A stretch of 64,000 bases of DNA, from the NCBI RefSeq assembly GCF_008711525.1, contig NZ_VXKS01000004.1:1-64000 (forward strand). The letters are read 5' to 3'. The notes beneath the pieces were generated by a model. That model made no database searches. It saw nothing but the letters and a program-made list of their open reading frames with translations, and had not been told where the DNA came from. Source of the stretch: Cysteiniphilum sp. JM-1. Lineage in GTDB: Bacteria > Pseudomonadota > Gammaproteobacteria > Francisellales > Francisellaceae. Of the stretch, positions 55,821 through 64,000 are shown one piece after another. Position 1 is the stretch's first letter; the number at the start of each line of letters is the position of its first letter. Both the position numbers and the translations under genes were made by a program.

Positions 55821-57527
55821 CTACGACTTAAAATAATACGGATAATACTTTGGCTCCCAAATCACTTGATCTATCTTACGCCAAATATCGTCAACATCTT
55901 GAGCGACACCATCCTCAATTGCCTGACGTGCAACAGCAAATGCCACCTGACGACTGACGCTGTATGCCTCACTTAGTTTTGGTAATAACGCATCATCTTG
56001 GGTTGAATAATTTGCTAGCGCCTTACATGCCGCCCATAACATATTATCTGTAAAGCGCTTCGCAGCGATCGCAACGATACCTAAACCAATACCTGGGAAG
56101 ACCAAGGCATTATTTGATTGCGCAATACGATAAACTTTACCTTTATAACCAACATCATCAAATGGGCTACCTGTAGCAATCAGCGCGCGCCCTTCCGTCA
56201 AGCGAATGATATCCTGCGGCACACGCTCACAACGACTCGTTGGATTGGATAGGGTAAAGATAATCGGCCGATCATTATTCTCAGCCATAGATAAAATAAC
56301 ATCATCCGTGAAAGCATTAGCAACACCTGAGCAGCCAATCAAAGTTGTTGGTTTCGCTTGCTTGACCACTTCAGCAAGTGCAATGCGTCCTTGCTCATCC
56401 GCACTCCACCCTTTAACCGACTCACGTGTACAAGCATAAGGGCGTTGAAAATCCATCATATCCTGATCATCGATCAATAGACCATCTTTATCAATACACC
56501 AGAAGTGCTGATAAGCTTCTTCTTTTGTCAAACCTGAATGCACAAGGGCTGCAACAATCTCATCAGCAATACCCAGTCCTGCCGTTCCCGCACCAAAGAT
56601 CACAAATTTCTGGCGATTAAACTTCAAGCCTGAGCGTTTTGATGCTGAGATCAAGCCCGCTAGCGCAACTGCAGCAGTTCCCTGCATATCATCGTTAAAA
56701 CTGCAGATTTCACTTTGATACTTTAATAAATTTTTACGCGCATTATCACGTCCAAAGTCTTCCCAATGCAGGAATGTCTCAGGCATTTCTTCTTTAACCG
56801 CTTCAATAAATAACTGCACCATTTCATCATATTGCTCACCACGCACACGCTCATGACGCCAGCCAAGATACAAGGGATCTTCTAAAAGCTTTTTATTATT
56901 AGTTCCAGCATCTAGGAATACCGGCAAATAGCGCCCAGGATTAATGCCCGCACATAGTGTATACACCATAAGCTTAGCAACTGGTATCTCAATACCACCA
57001 ACACCTTGGTCACCAATTCCTAACACACCTTCCGCATCACTAACCACAAGAATATCAACATCTGAGTTAGTGCGATTACGTAATATCTCACGCATTTTAT
57101 AGCGATCTGGATAAGCAATATAAAGCCCTCGAGGTGATAGAAATTGCTCGCTATAGCGCATCACTGCCTCACCAACTGTTGGCGTATAGATAATCGGCAG
57201 CATTTCATTGAGATTATCGCGCACTAAACGATAAAACAATGTCTCATTGATATTATGCAAGTTCTTTAAAAAACTATAGCGCCCAATGTTGCTTCTAAAA
57301 GATTTATACTGCTGATAGGCACGCGTTTTTTGCTCTTCTAAAGATTCGATCTGGAAAGGCAATTTACCCAGCAAGCCAAATTCTTCACGCTCACGCTCGC
57401 TAAAGGCCGTACCTTTATTAAGAGATGCAAGTGTTAATAAACTCTTACCATGCAAACCAGTTTCAACCCACATTTCATTGCTTTCAGGGTTGCGTTTAAA
57501 TTCAAATCTTTTTATTTTTTTCATCAT
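55821..57527 (-). CDS. maeA: NAD-dependent malic enzyme
   Basis: 568 residues, the usual size of MaeA. LPIIYTPTVGEAVMRYS, VVSDAEGVLGIGDQG (metal and malate site), FNDDMQGTAAVALAGL and VIFGAGTAGLGIADEI (nucleotide fold), IFTLSNPTSRCE. It makes pyruvate, CO2 and NADH from malate. The N-terminus has a Met pair; the first was used. Monocistronic. Confidence 0.95.
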   Translation of the reverse strand: MMKKIKRFEFKRNPESNEMWVETGLHGKSLLTLASLNKGTAFSEREREEFGLLGKLPFQIESLEEQKTRAYQQYKSFRSNIGRYSFLKNLHNINETLFYRLVRDNLNEMLPIIYTPTVGEAVMRYSEQFLSPRGLYIAYPDRYKMREILRNRTNSDVDILVVSDAEGVLGIGDQGVGGIEIPVAKLMVYTLCAGINPGRYLPVFLDAGTNNKKLLEDPLYLGWRHERVRGEQYDEMVQLFIEAVKEEMPETFLHWEDFGRDNARKNLLKYQSEICSFNDDMQGTAAVALAGLISASKRSGLKFNRQKFVIFGAGTAGLGIADEIVAALVHSGLTKEEAYQHFWCIDKDGLLIDDQDMMDFQRPYACTRESVKGWSADEQGRIALAEVVKQAKPTTLIGCSGVANAFTDDVILSMAENNDRPIIFTLSNPTSRCERVPQDIIRLTEGRALIATGSPFDDVGYKGKVYRIAQSNNALVFPGIGLGIVAIAAKRFTDNMLWAACKALANYSTQDDALLPKLSEAYSVSRQVAFAVARQAIEDGVAQDVDDIWRKIDQVIWEPKYYPYYFKS

Positions 57528-57599
57528 TATGCTTCTATCATTATTTTTTATATTTATACCTTTCGGCTAAAACTAAATATTCATCCACAAGTACTGACC

Positions 57600-57677
57600 G
57601 TACTCTGAGCATCAGTCGAAGTGGGTAAGCTTAGGCAAATCACACTTCATGAAGGCTTCGACTTACGCTCAGCCGAC
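57600..57677. repeat. Imperfect palindromic repeat upstream of maeA
   Basis: Left arm 57600-57623 (CTGAGC, AGTCGAAG) and right arm 57654-57677 (CTTCGACT, GCTCAG) are complementary at about three quarters of positions. It resembles intergenic REP-like sequences. No second copy was seen in the window. Confidence 0.6.
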
Positions 57678-57753
57678 GCTTACACAATCAAAGGGAGCAG
57701 GAATATGGTCATAGCCTATCTTTACTAACTTAAATTTCTAATCTCTAATTCAT

Positions 57754-58794
57754 TTAGTCTTTAGCACCAAACTCACGCACGGCATCAACCATGACCTTAA
57801 CTTTATCCGGTGAAATATCCGGATATACACCATGACCTAGATTAAAGACAAAGCGACTATATGGCGCTTGACTTGTAACAATGCTTTTTACCGAGTCGAT
57901 AATACTTTGATCACCACCATAGAGGGCTGCAGGATCTAAATTGCCTTGCAACGCAAATTTATTGCCAACGGTTTGTCTTGCACGCGCTACATCAATACTC
58001 CAATCAATGCCAATACCATCACAGTCGGTTTTAATCAGCTGATCTAACCACAACCCACCGCCCTTGGTGAAAAGTGTCACCGGCACATGCGGATGACGTT
58101 TTTTAAGCTCAGTTGTGATCGTTTGCATATAGTTTAGTGAAAAGGCTGCATAATTGCTTTCTGCCAACATACCACCCCACGTATCAAAGATCATCACAGC
58201 ATCAGCGCCTGCTTTGATCTGTTCATCCAGATAATCAATAATCACAATACTTAGATCAGACAATAATTTATGCAAAAGCTCTGGCGCGCTATAAAGCATC
58301 TTACGCAATTGCGTAAACTGTTTTGAGCCCTGTCCTTCAACCATGTAAGCCGCTAATGTCCAAGGACTACCAGTAAACCCAATTAATGGCACGCGATCTT
58401 TAATCGCCTTTTTAGTGGTTGAAACCGCATTAAACACATAATGCAATTTATCAATAGCACCTTGAGTATCTAAGCGCTCAACGTCTCTTAAAGTTGTCAA
58501 TGGCGCGGAAAAAATTGGACCCTTACCACTGACAAATTTAAGATCCATCCCCATAGCTTCTGGAATGGTTAAAATATCTGAAAAAACAATGGATGCATCT
58601 AAATCATAGCGATCTAAAGGTTGCAAAGCCACTTCACAGCAAGCTTGAGCGTGACGGCACATCTGCATAAAATCACTAAACTTGGCGCGTGTCTGGCGAT
58701 ACTCTGGCAAATAGCGTCCAGCCTGGCGCATGATCCATAGTGGCGTTTGTGTCACCGGCCTGCCTTGTAAGGCATCTAAAAACAATGTTCTCAT
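57754..58794 (-). CDS. hemE: Uroporphyrinogen decarboxylase
   Basis: 346 residues. TPLWIMRQAGRYLPEYR (about 17-33), IGFTGSPWTLAAYMVEG, IFDTWGGML and FNLGHGVYPDISPD are diagnostic. It removes four carboxyls in heme synthesis. The ATG overlaps the lpxL stop (ATGA), coupling the two. Confidence 0.97.
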   Translation of the reverse strand: MRTLFLDALQGRPVTQTPLWIMRQAGRYLPEYRQTRAKFSDFMQMCRHAQACCEVALQPLDRYDLDASIVFSDILTIPEAMGMDLKFVSGKGPIFSAPLTTLRDVERLDTQGAIDKLHYVFNAVSTTKKAIKDRVPLIGFTGSPWTLAAYMVEGQGSKQFTQLRKMLYSAPELLHKLLSDLSIVIIDYLDEQIKAGADAVMIFDTWGGMLAESNYAAFSLNYMQTITTELKKRHPHVPVTLFTKGGGLWLDQLIKTDCDGIGIDWSIDVARARQTVGNKFALQGNLDPAALYGGDQSIIDSVKSIVTSQAPYSRFVFNLGHGVYPDISPDKVKVMVDAVREFGAKD

Positions 58795-59705
58795 TTCTTA
58801 TCCTTTTTATAATAATCGATCCCGTCAGGGTGATATTTAAATCGCTTGTATGTCCACTGATATTGCTCTGGATATTGGCGAATAATTTCTTCAAACCGCT
58901 TGGTAAAAGCGTAAGCTACTGGATCTTCAATGCCATCAATTGCTTGATAGCGCTTAATCAAAGGCTCCAAGTCCTCATTAAACAATGTCAAGCCTTTGCC
59001 ATCAGCATTTCTAACGGCATAGCTTAACACAACCGCAGGCTTGTAGCGCTCATATAATTTCCCAGCAAAATTCATCGTCTTGGCAGGATTGCCAAAGAAA
59101 TCAATATAATTACCGCCCGCATCAACCGGCACTTGATCGGTTAGCATCGCAATCACTTCCTTTCTTGCTATGGCTTTAAATAGCATTTTCACCCCTTTTT
59201 GATTGGCAGGTGACATGTTTTCGCATAAGCGTGAGCGCGCACGCAGAATAAGCTTATCCAGCGTTTTTATCTTAGGTGGTGTGTATAACATCGCCGAAGG
59301 ATATTTACTTGAATAATACATCGAAGCAATTTCATAACTTCCTAAATGAGGTGCGACCACCATGACACCACGCCCTTCTTCATACAAGCGCTGTGAAACA
59401 TCCCCGCCATGCACCACTTGAATTTGTTTCAATAGTTTTTGCGGATTTTTGAATAAGATTCCCGGCATTTCAGCCCCTGTCATGCAGGTTTGTTGCAAAG
59501 TTTTCTTAACCAGTTTACGTTTATGATAGTCACTTAACTCAGGAAAACATTTATCAATATTGATACGTGCTATGCGACGCATATCGCTTTTACAATAATA
59601 AAGCAATACCCCAATCATCGCACCAATGCGCTGCGCTGTTTTAAAACTTAACTTCCCCCACAGAAACAATATTAATATAAGGGCTTGAGCACCTATTTTC
59701 TTCAT
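58791..59705 (-). CDS. lpxL: Lipid A biosynthesis acyltransferase (LpxL/HtrB family)
   Basis: 304 residues. N-terminal TM (ALILILFLWGKLSFK), catalytic HLGSYE (HX4E) about residue 120, MLTDQVPVDAGGNYIDFFGN and YQWTYKRFKYHPDG at the end. It adds a secondary acyl chain to lipid A at the inner membrane. Which chain (lauroyl or other) is not readable. Cotranscribed with hemE. Confidence 0.9.
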   Translation of the reverse strand: MKKIGAQALILILFLWGKLSFKTAQRIGAMIGVLLYYCKSDMRRIARINIDKCFPELSDYHKRKLVKKTLQQTCMTGAEMPGILFKNPQKLLKQIQVVHGGDVSQRLYEEGRGVMVVAPHLGSYEIASMYYSSKYPSAMLYTPPKIKTLDKLILRARSRLCENMSPANQKGVKMLFKAIARKEVIAMLTDQVPVDAGGNYIDFFGNPAKTMNFAGKLYERYKPAVVLSYAVRNADGKGLTLFNEDLEPLIKRYQAIDGIEDPVAYAFTKRFEEIIRQYPEQYQWTYKRFKYHPDGIDYYKKDKK

Positions 59706-59726
59706 CGCATTTTACCGTTTTTTATT

Positions 59727-61235
59727 TTATTGCTGAAAGCGTTCAAATTTACGATAGCTTAATGCCTCTTGAATATGATGCTTTGCAATCATCTCTTGTG
59801 CTGCCAAATCAGCAATCGTCCGCGCAATTTTAACCACTCGGTGATACGCTCTTGCCGATAAACCGAGCTTTTCAATAGCATCTGCCAACAATAGCCGCTC
59901 ATTATCCCCTAAAATGCAAAATTGATCAATTTCCTTGCCCTGAAGTTCGGCATTAATTTTCCCTTGGCGCTTGATTTGTAGATCTCGTGCGTTAATCACA
60001 CGTGCTTTGACATCATGACTTGACTCGCCTTGCGCGCCAGAAATCAAATCATCATGCTCAACCTCAAGTACCTCAACTTGCAGATCAATGCGATCTAATA
60101 AGGGACCTGAGAGCTTTTGTTGATAACGCTTTATTTGCATATCCGTGTCTTTACACGCTTTGCGCTGTGAGCCTAAAAACCCACAAGGACAAGGGTTCAT
60201 TGCCGCAATTAATTGAAATTTAGCCGGATATTCCACCTGTGCACTTGCCCTTGAGATCACAATCTTGCCAGACTCAAGTGGCTCACGTAAAACCTCTAAT
60301 ACTTTGCGATCAAACTCTGGCAACTCATCTAAAAATAACACACCATTATGCGCTAAAGAAATCTCTCCTGGTTTTGGGTTTGATCCACCACCAACAAGAG
60401 AGACCGCGGATGATGTATGGTGAGGGGCGCGAAATGGGCGCTGATAGAAATGCTCTGCAACATCCCGTGCACCTTTAATAGATGCAACCATTGCCGTTGC
60501 TAAAGCTTCATCCATCGAAAGTTTAGGTAAAATTGTATTAAAGCGCGATGCAAGCATCGTTTTACCTGTACCAGGGGGGCCGACAAACAAGAGATTATGC
60601 CCTCCTGCTGCGGCAATCTCTAATGCACGCTTAGCTTGAAACTGACCTTTGACATCGCTTAAATCTAATTCAAATGCATTATTTGGCATCACACCTTCAG
60701 CTTGTTGTGCCTCTTTGATAAATTGTGTTTTTGATAAGTGCAAAACAACATCCATCAAACTCTTAGCTGCATAAGCATGAAGATCTGGCAATAAGGCAAC
60801 TTCACTTTCATTTTTCACCGCAATGATGAGATTACGTTGATGCTTTAGACTTTGAATGGCAAACGGCAAAATACCCTTTACCGGTCTTAATTTGCCACTT
60901 AGGGATAGCTCAGCAGCAAATTCGTAATCCTCAATATCGGGTGCGATAACTTGTTGAGATGCAATTAAAATACCAATAGCAATCGGCAAGTCATAACGCC
61001 CACCTTCTTTGGGCAAATCAGCAGGAGCGAGATTAATGGTGATGCGTTTACTTGGGAATTGAAACCCTGAATTAATAATCGCACTTCTAACGCGATCTTT
61101 ACTTTCTTTAACAGCTGCTTCAGGTAATCCTACGATCGACAAGCTCGGCAATCCATGCGATAAATGCACTTCTACTGTTACTTGTGGTGCATTCACCCCC
61201 AATTGCGCGCGACTAAAGACCGTAGCTAGCGACAT
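59727..61235 (-). CDS. comM: YifB/ComM-family Mg-chelatase-like ATPase
   Basis: 502 residues. N-terminal Lon-S5-like domain (VEVHLSHGLPSLSIVGLPEAAVKESKDRVRSAI), Walker A FVGPPGTGKTMLASR (about 215), FLDELPEFDRKVLEVLREPLESG and NPCPCGFLG zinc/loop, C-terminal ARAYHRVVKIARTIADL. ComM promotes branch migration in natural transformation. First-placed between ubiK and lpxL on this strand. Confidence 0.94.
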   Translation of the reverse strand: MSLATVFSRAQLGVNAPQVTVEVHLSHGLPSLSIVGLPEAAVKESKDRVRSAIINSGFQFPSKRITINLAPADLPKEGGRYDLPIAIGILIASQQVIAPDIEDYEFAAELSLSGKLRPVKGILPFAIQSLKHQRNLIIAVKNESEVALLPDLHAYAAKSLMDVVLHLSKTQFIKEAQQAEGVMPNNAFELDLSDVKGQFQAKRALEIAAAGGHNLLFVGPPGTGKTMLASRFNTILPKLSMDEALATAMVASIKGARDVAEHFYQRPFRAPHHTSSAVSLVGGGSNPKPGEISLAHNGVLFLDELPEFDRKVLEVLREPLESGKIVISRASAQVEYPAKFQLIAAMNPCPCGFLGSQRKACKDTDMQIKRYQQKLSGPLLDRIDLQVEVLEVEHDDLISGAQGESSHDVKARVINARDLQIKRQGKINAELQGKEIDQFCILGDNERLLLADAIEKLGLSARAYHRVVKIARTIADLAAQEMIAKHHIQEALSYRKFERFQQ

Positions 61236-61244
61236 AACAGCTAC

Positions 61245-61499
61245 TTACTTATTTCCTTGCTTAGCAATAAGCTCATCAACTTTCTTCTCAAGTGCCTCGA
61301 GCTTTAAACGTGTTTTTGCTAACACTTCTTTTTGGATATCAAACTCCTCACGCGTGACGAGATCTAGCTTCTCAAAGCTTGCTTTTAACACACTTTTACA
61401 GTTATTTTCAAATTCACTCGCCATTGTTTTGAAGCCACTTGGAATACCATTGGAAATCTTACTGGCAACATCATCGATTATTTTATTGTTTAGTTTCAT
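61245..61499 (-). CDS. ubiK: Ubiquinone biosynthesis accessory factor UbiK
   Basis: 84 residues from the ATG at 61499; the frame continues to a TTG at 61505. DDVASKISNGIPSGFKTMASEFENNCKSVLKASFEKLDLVTREEFDIQ, then a C-terminal coiled coil ending LIAKQGNK. UbiK binds UbiJ and membrane lipids in the Ubi complex. Ten bases before comM. Confidence 0.9.
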   Translation of the reverse strand: MKLNNKIIDDVASKISNGIPSGFKTMASEFENNCKSVLKASFEKLDLVTREEFDIQKEVLAKTRLKLEALEKKVDELIAKQGNK

Positions 61500-61577
61500 G
61501 CTCAATCACTTAAATGCTTTACTAATAGATAGTGCATAATGTAGCATAGACAGCCAAATTGACAAATCAATTCGCGC

Positions 61578-61916
61578 ATGAAGCTAATTACCGCCTACAT
61601 CAAACCGCATCTACTTGACCGCACACGCGAGGCTCTGCTAAGCACTGGTGCAACTGGCATTACTATCACTGAAATCAAAGGCTTTGGGCGTCAACTTGGT
61701 CACACTGAGCTTTATCGCGGTGCTGAATATGCTGTTGATTTTTTGCCTAAGATTAAAATGGAAGTTATCTGCAAAGATGAGCAGCAACAAGATTTTATCA
61801 AGGCGATTATTGACACCAATAAAGCCGATAAAATTGGTGCCGGCAAAATCACCATCACCCACCTTGAAGAAGTCATTCGCATCCGCACGGGTGAAACTGA
61901 TAATGAGGCAGTTTAA
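61578..61916 (+). CDS. PII nitrogen-regulatory protein
   Basis: 112 residues, normal size. MKLITAYIKPHLLDRTREAL, the T-loop GHTELYRGAEYAVDFLPK with the uridylylated Tyr (Y51) present, and KIGAGKITITHLEEVIRIRTGE. It senses 2-oxoglutarate and ATP/ADP. No amtB or glnA is adjacent, so GlnB and GlnK cannot be told apart. Divergent from ubiK. Confidence 0.93.
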   Translation: MKLITAYIKPHLLDRTREALLSTGATGITITEIKGFGRQLGHTELYRGAEYAVDFLPKIKMEVICKDEQQQDFIKAIIDTNKADKIGAGKITITHLEEVIRIRTGETDNEAV

Positions 61917-61924
61917 AATCATCC

Positions 61925-63595
61925 TTAGTCTTTAGTCCACGTGCCATGCCCAAATATCCCTGCTGGATCATAGGCATTTTGATTACACCATCCTTCATGC
62001 CCCGTACAGGTGTAAGTTACACCATTTCTGATGACTTTACTGCCTATGCGGTAGCTACCAATAGCATTTGACCATTCTGGCAAATCCGGTGTTGGTTCAG
62101 GTGAAACCTGTCCTTTATTCTCCAAAAGCCAAGTGTATTCAATATGATTACTCTGCTCGATCTCCGTATTGATATAAACGATATTAATGCCACCTTCAAC
62201 CGGTTTAACCGTATCATCATCTTGCAAGACACCAATCACAACACCAAACGCCTGTAATTCATCATTTAATTTAGCAATATATTGTGACTTCCATGTCGCT
62301 AAATGATCAATCACCATAGGCACTTCGATTGCTTCTTCATAACCACCTAAACGCCCAGAATCAAAGACATCGCTACGCCATAATCTGAAGTTAAGCTGAT
62401 CATTTTGTTTATAACTGTTCTCTGACTGAGCGCCAAAGACGGCACTACCCTCTTTACCTGCAAGTGGCGTCCACACACTTTCAATTGGTTCTGGCGTTAC
62501 TGCATGATGTTCGATACGCCATTGATAATTTACTGGCGACGTTTTTGTCTGATAAACACTGTAACCTGAAGGTAGATTAGTTTCGATCTCTTTACCGTCA
62601 CGACTAAGTACCCCAATTTGAACATCTTTGTGATCATGACTTTGGTTAAATTGCTGTGCTAGCTTTTGTTGCCACAATTTTGCGTCATTATCGGATTTAG
62701 GTTGATAAGAAGCTGTATAACACTGGCTATGCGCATCCACTGTACAGACGTCAACAGTCACCGTATCTTCTGGTTTAATATCTAGACTAGGCAAAGTACT
62801 TTCGCCAGAAAAACCATTTACTTTTTGCCATGCAACATCCTCAGGCGGTGTAGGAATATCACTTCCAACAACAACATCGGAACAAGAATAAAAAGCTTCC
62901 GCACTATCATCACGCTGCCACACCGCATAAATAATATGTTGACCTGCTTTGGACTCAGGAATCGTGCATGAAAAACTCTCAAAACCACCTAATCCTGGTG
63001 ATTGCAAAGCTGATTCATTCGTATTCGGCACATAATGACAAATGGGCTTTTCTTCCAGATCATTCCAAGTCAACGCTTTATTAATTTGCCAATCATCACG
63101 CGTAATATAAATGTCTATATAGCCCTTACCATAAGTCTTATGTGGCGCGGTTACTGCATAAGTAAATTGATTCTCACCTGCTTCAAGCTTAACAGGATAG
63201 CGATTACCACCTTGGTCAATCGTCCACTGATCATTCTCTAGACTACGATATTTGTCTAAATTTGCAGAACAAATGGGCGCATCTTTGCCACCCATAATAG
63301 CAATATGCGCGCTACGTGGATCATTGAGATATGCTGGATCATTTGACCAACCTGCTGCCGCACCTTGAGCAACCCCACTCCAATCAGTAATTACCTGATT
63401 GATGCCTTCACCATGTAAATCAACGCTACATACATCCGCACCATTGTGACCATTCCACCACACACCATTATTAGGTGTCGCACCACCTGAGCAAAGCCAT
63501 TGTCTACTATCAGGGAAAGATAATGCCCCGTGCCCAAAAACAGCACCTGAACTTAACACCAAACTCGATACTGAAAAAATAGCACGTAATTTCAT
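61925..63595 (-). CDS. Secreted chitin-active LPMO (AA10, GbpA-like) with chitin-binding domain
   Basis: 556 residues. Signal peptide cleaved before H22 (VFG|HGALSFPDS); the mature N-terminal His and H152 (TAPHKT) form the copper brace, with axial F235 in AEAFYSCSD. Residues about 22-245 are the AA10 domain. The middle part (about 250-490) is linked-domain material like GbpA domains 2-3. The C-terminal about 50 residues (WSNAIGSYRIGSKVIRNGVT, ending GTWTKD) form a CBM5/12-like domain. It cleaves chitin oxidatively outside the cell and may aid surface attachment. Domain limits in the middle are approximate. Confidence 0.92.
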   Translation of the reverse strand: MKLRAIFSVSSLVLSSGAVFGHGALSFPDSRQWLCSGGATPNNGVWWNGHNGADVCSVDLHGEGINQVITDWSGVAQGAAAGWSNDPAYLNDPRSAHIAIMGGKDAPICSANLDKYRSLENDQWTIDQGGNRYPVKLEAGENQFTYAVTAPHKTYGKGYIDIYITRDDWQINKALTWNDLEEKPICHYVPNTNESALQSPGLGGFESFSCTIPESKAGQHIIYAVWQRDDSAEAFYSCSDVVVGSDIPTPPEDVAWQKVNGFSGESTLPSLDIKPEDTVTVDVCTVDAHSQCYTASYQPKSDNDAKLWQQKLAQQFNQSHDHKDVQIGVLSRDGKEIETNLPSGYSVYQTKTSPVNYQWRIEHHAVTPEPIESVWTPLAGKEGSAVFGAQSENSYKQNDQLNFRLWRSDVFDSGRLGGYEEAIEVPMVIDHLATWKSQYIAKLNDELQAFGVVIGVLQDDDTVKPVEGGINIVYINTEIEQSNHIEYTWLLENKGQVSPEPTPDLPEWSNAIGSYRIGSKVIRNGVTYTCTGHEGWCNQNAYDPAGIFGHGTWTKD

Positions 63596-63728
63596 CTATA
63601 ACTCCTACAAAGTAATTTTGCAGTAGTGTATGAAATTCGCGCTAACATGTGAAATTGAAAGAGTTAATAGTACTATAAGAGATATTTATTCTCGCATTTT
63701 ACAAATCCAGTTTACGTGAGTTAAAACA

Positions 63729-64000
63729 TTAGAAGATATAAGAAATCCCCACTTGGAAAGTATTGACAGATAGTACTTTTGAGTTTGAGAAAAGGTGATC
63801 ATATTCCAGATTTAAACCGATACCATTGGTAAATAGATAACCGACCTCGGCACCAATGCGCGGAGCAATGCTATTGCCGATACTGTTTGTCGCTTGACCA
63901 ACCGGTGTTGATTGGCTGTTTTTAACATAAGCAACCCCTGCCTTGCCGGTGACATTAAATCCAGATTGGAATAGATATTTGGCTCTAAGCATCGCATTTA
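63729..64000 (-). CDS. Outer-membrane beta-barrel protein, C-terminal part (partial)
   Basis: The frame is open at the right window edge (...NAMLRAKYLF), so the start lies outside. Visible are about 90 residues with alternating strands: GFNVTGKAGVAYVKN, APRIGAEVGYLFTNGIGLNLEYDHLF and the terminal strand TFQVGISYIF, ending in Phe, the signal for barrel insertion. It is an 8-stranded-type porin-like protein. Compare the protein at 6898-7635. Confidence 0.75.
   Translation of the reverse strand, partial: NAMLRAKYLFQSGFNVTGKAGVAYVKNSQSTPVGQATNSIGNSIAPRIGAEVGYLFTNGIGLNLEYDHLFSNSKVLSVNTFQVGISYIF

Overview
The window comes from a gammaproteobacterium of moderately low G+C. Several gene types point to the order Thiotrichales, in or near the Francisella/Fastidiosibacteraceae branch: a PanG-type ketopantoate reductase inside a pan cluster, paired Francisella/Legionella-style MFS carriers, an ArnT/FlmK-like glycosyltransferase, and SspA/SspB. 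This placement is an inference from gene content; no 16S gene is present. A secreted chitin-active LPMO suggests contact with chitinous material in water.

Layout. 1-631: the end of an IS3-family transposase abutting an orphan HTH gene. 611-9009: rlmKL, small proteins, three transporters, an outer-membrane protein and tRNA-Lys. 9125-23177: one minus-strand run of S10, spc and alpha ribosomal genes from rplC to rplQ with secY and rpoA; three promoters and one terminator are visible. rpsJ, normally first, is missing. In its place (22834-25067) lie a long leader, an array of 40-bp hairpin repeats, a 52-bp direct repeat in two copies, and an unrecognised 307-codon gene. 25068-29271: an MFS carrier, a GT39 glycosyltransferase, zapE and a YdcH-like gene. 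29401-30191: a GNAT/DUF1778 toxin-antitoxin pair. 30339-34702: a methionine operon (trans-sulfuration enzyme, ACT-less aspartokinase, second trans-sulfuration enzyme, metF) followed by a LysR gene. 35645-40818: lipoprotein, glutaredoxin 2, an enolase-superfamily enzyme, tRNA-Ser, and an aminotransferase/omega-amidase pair. 41013-44552: rpmB-rpmG, tRNA-Ser, rplM-rpsI, sspA-sspB. 44708-47638: panG-panB-panC-panD. 47635-49349: phoB-phoR. 49491-50004: fluoride riboswitch and crcB. 50012-53128: sugar porter, ROK kinase, cupin. 53347-55626: hslVU and three tRNAs. 55821-61499: malic enzyme, hemE, lpxL, comM, ubiK. 61578-64000: a PII protein, the LPMO and a partial outer-membrane protein.

The strongest candidate for something undescribed is the leader of the methionine operon. 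After a good promoter it holds a 27-codon reading frame with three consecutive Met codons, directly followed by three hairpins, the last of which has a competing alternative. This looks like Met-codon attenuation in front of Met biosynthesis genes. The second candidate is the exactly 40-bp-periodic hairpin array next to the S10 operon, where the two arms of the repeats change together. A clear crcB-motif fluoride riboswitch is also present; that class is known.

How the genes fit together: the methionine operon makes cystathionine, homocysteine and methyl-THF, and the aminotransferase/omega-amidase pair may return the keto acid of methionine. PanG replaces PanE, so the pan cluster can be complete. 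The sugar porter, ROK kinase and cupin form a small hexose-uptake module.
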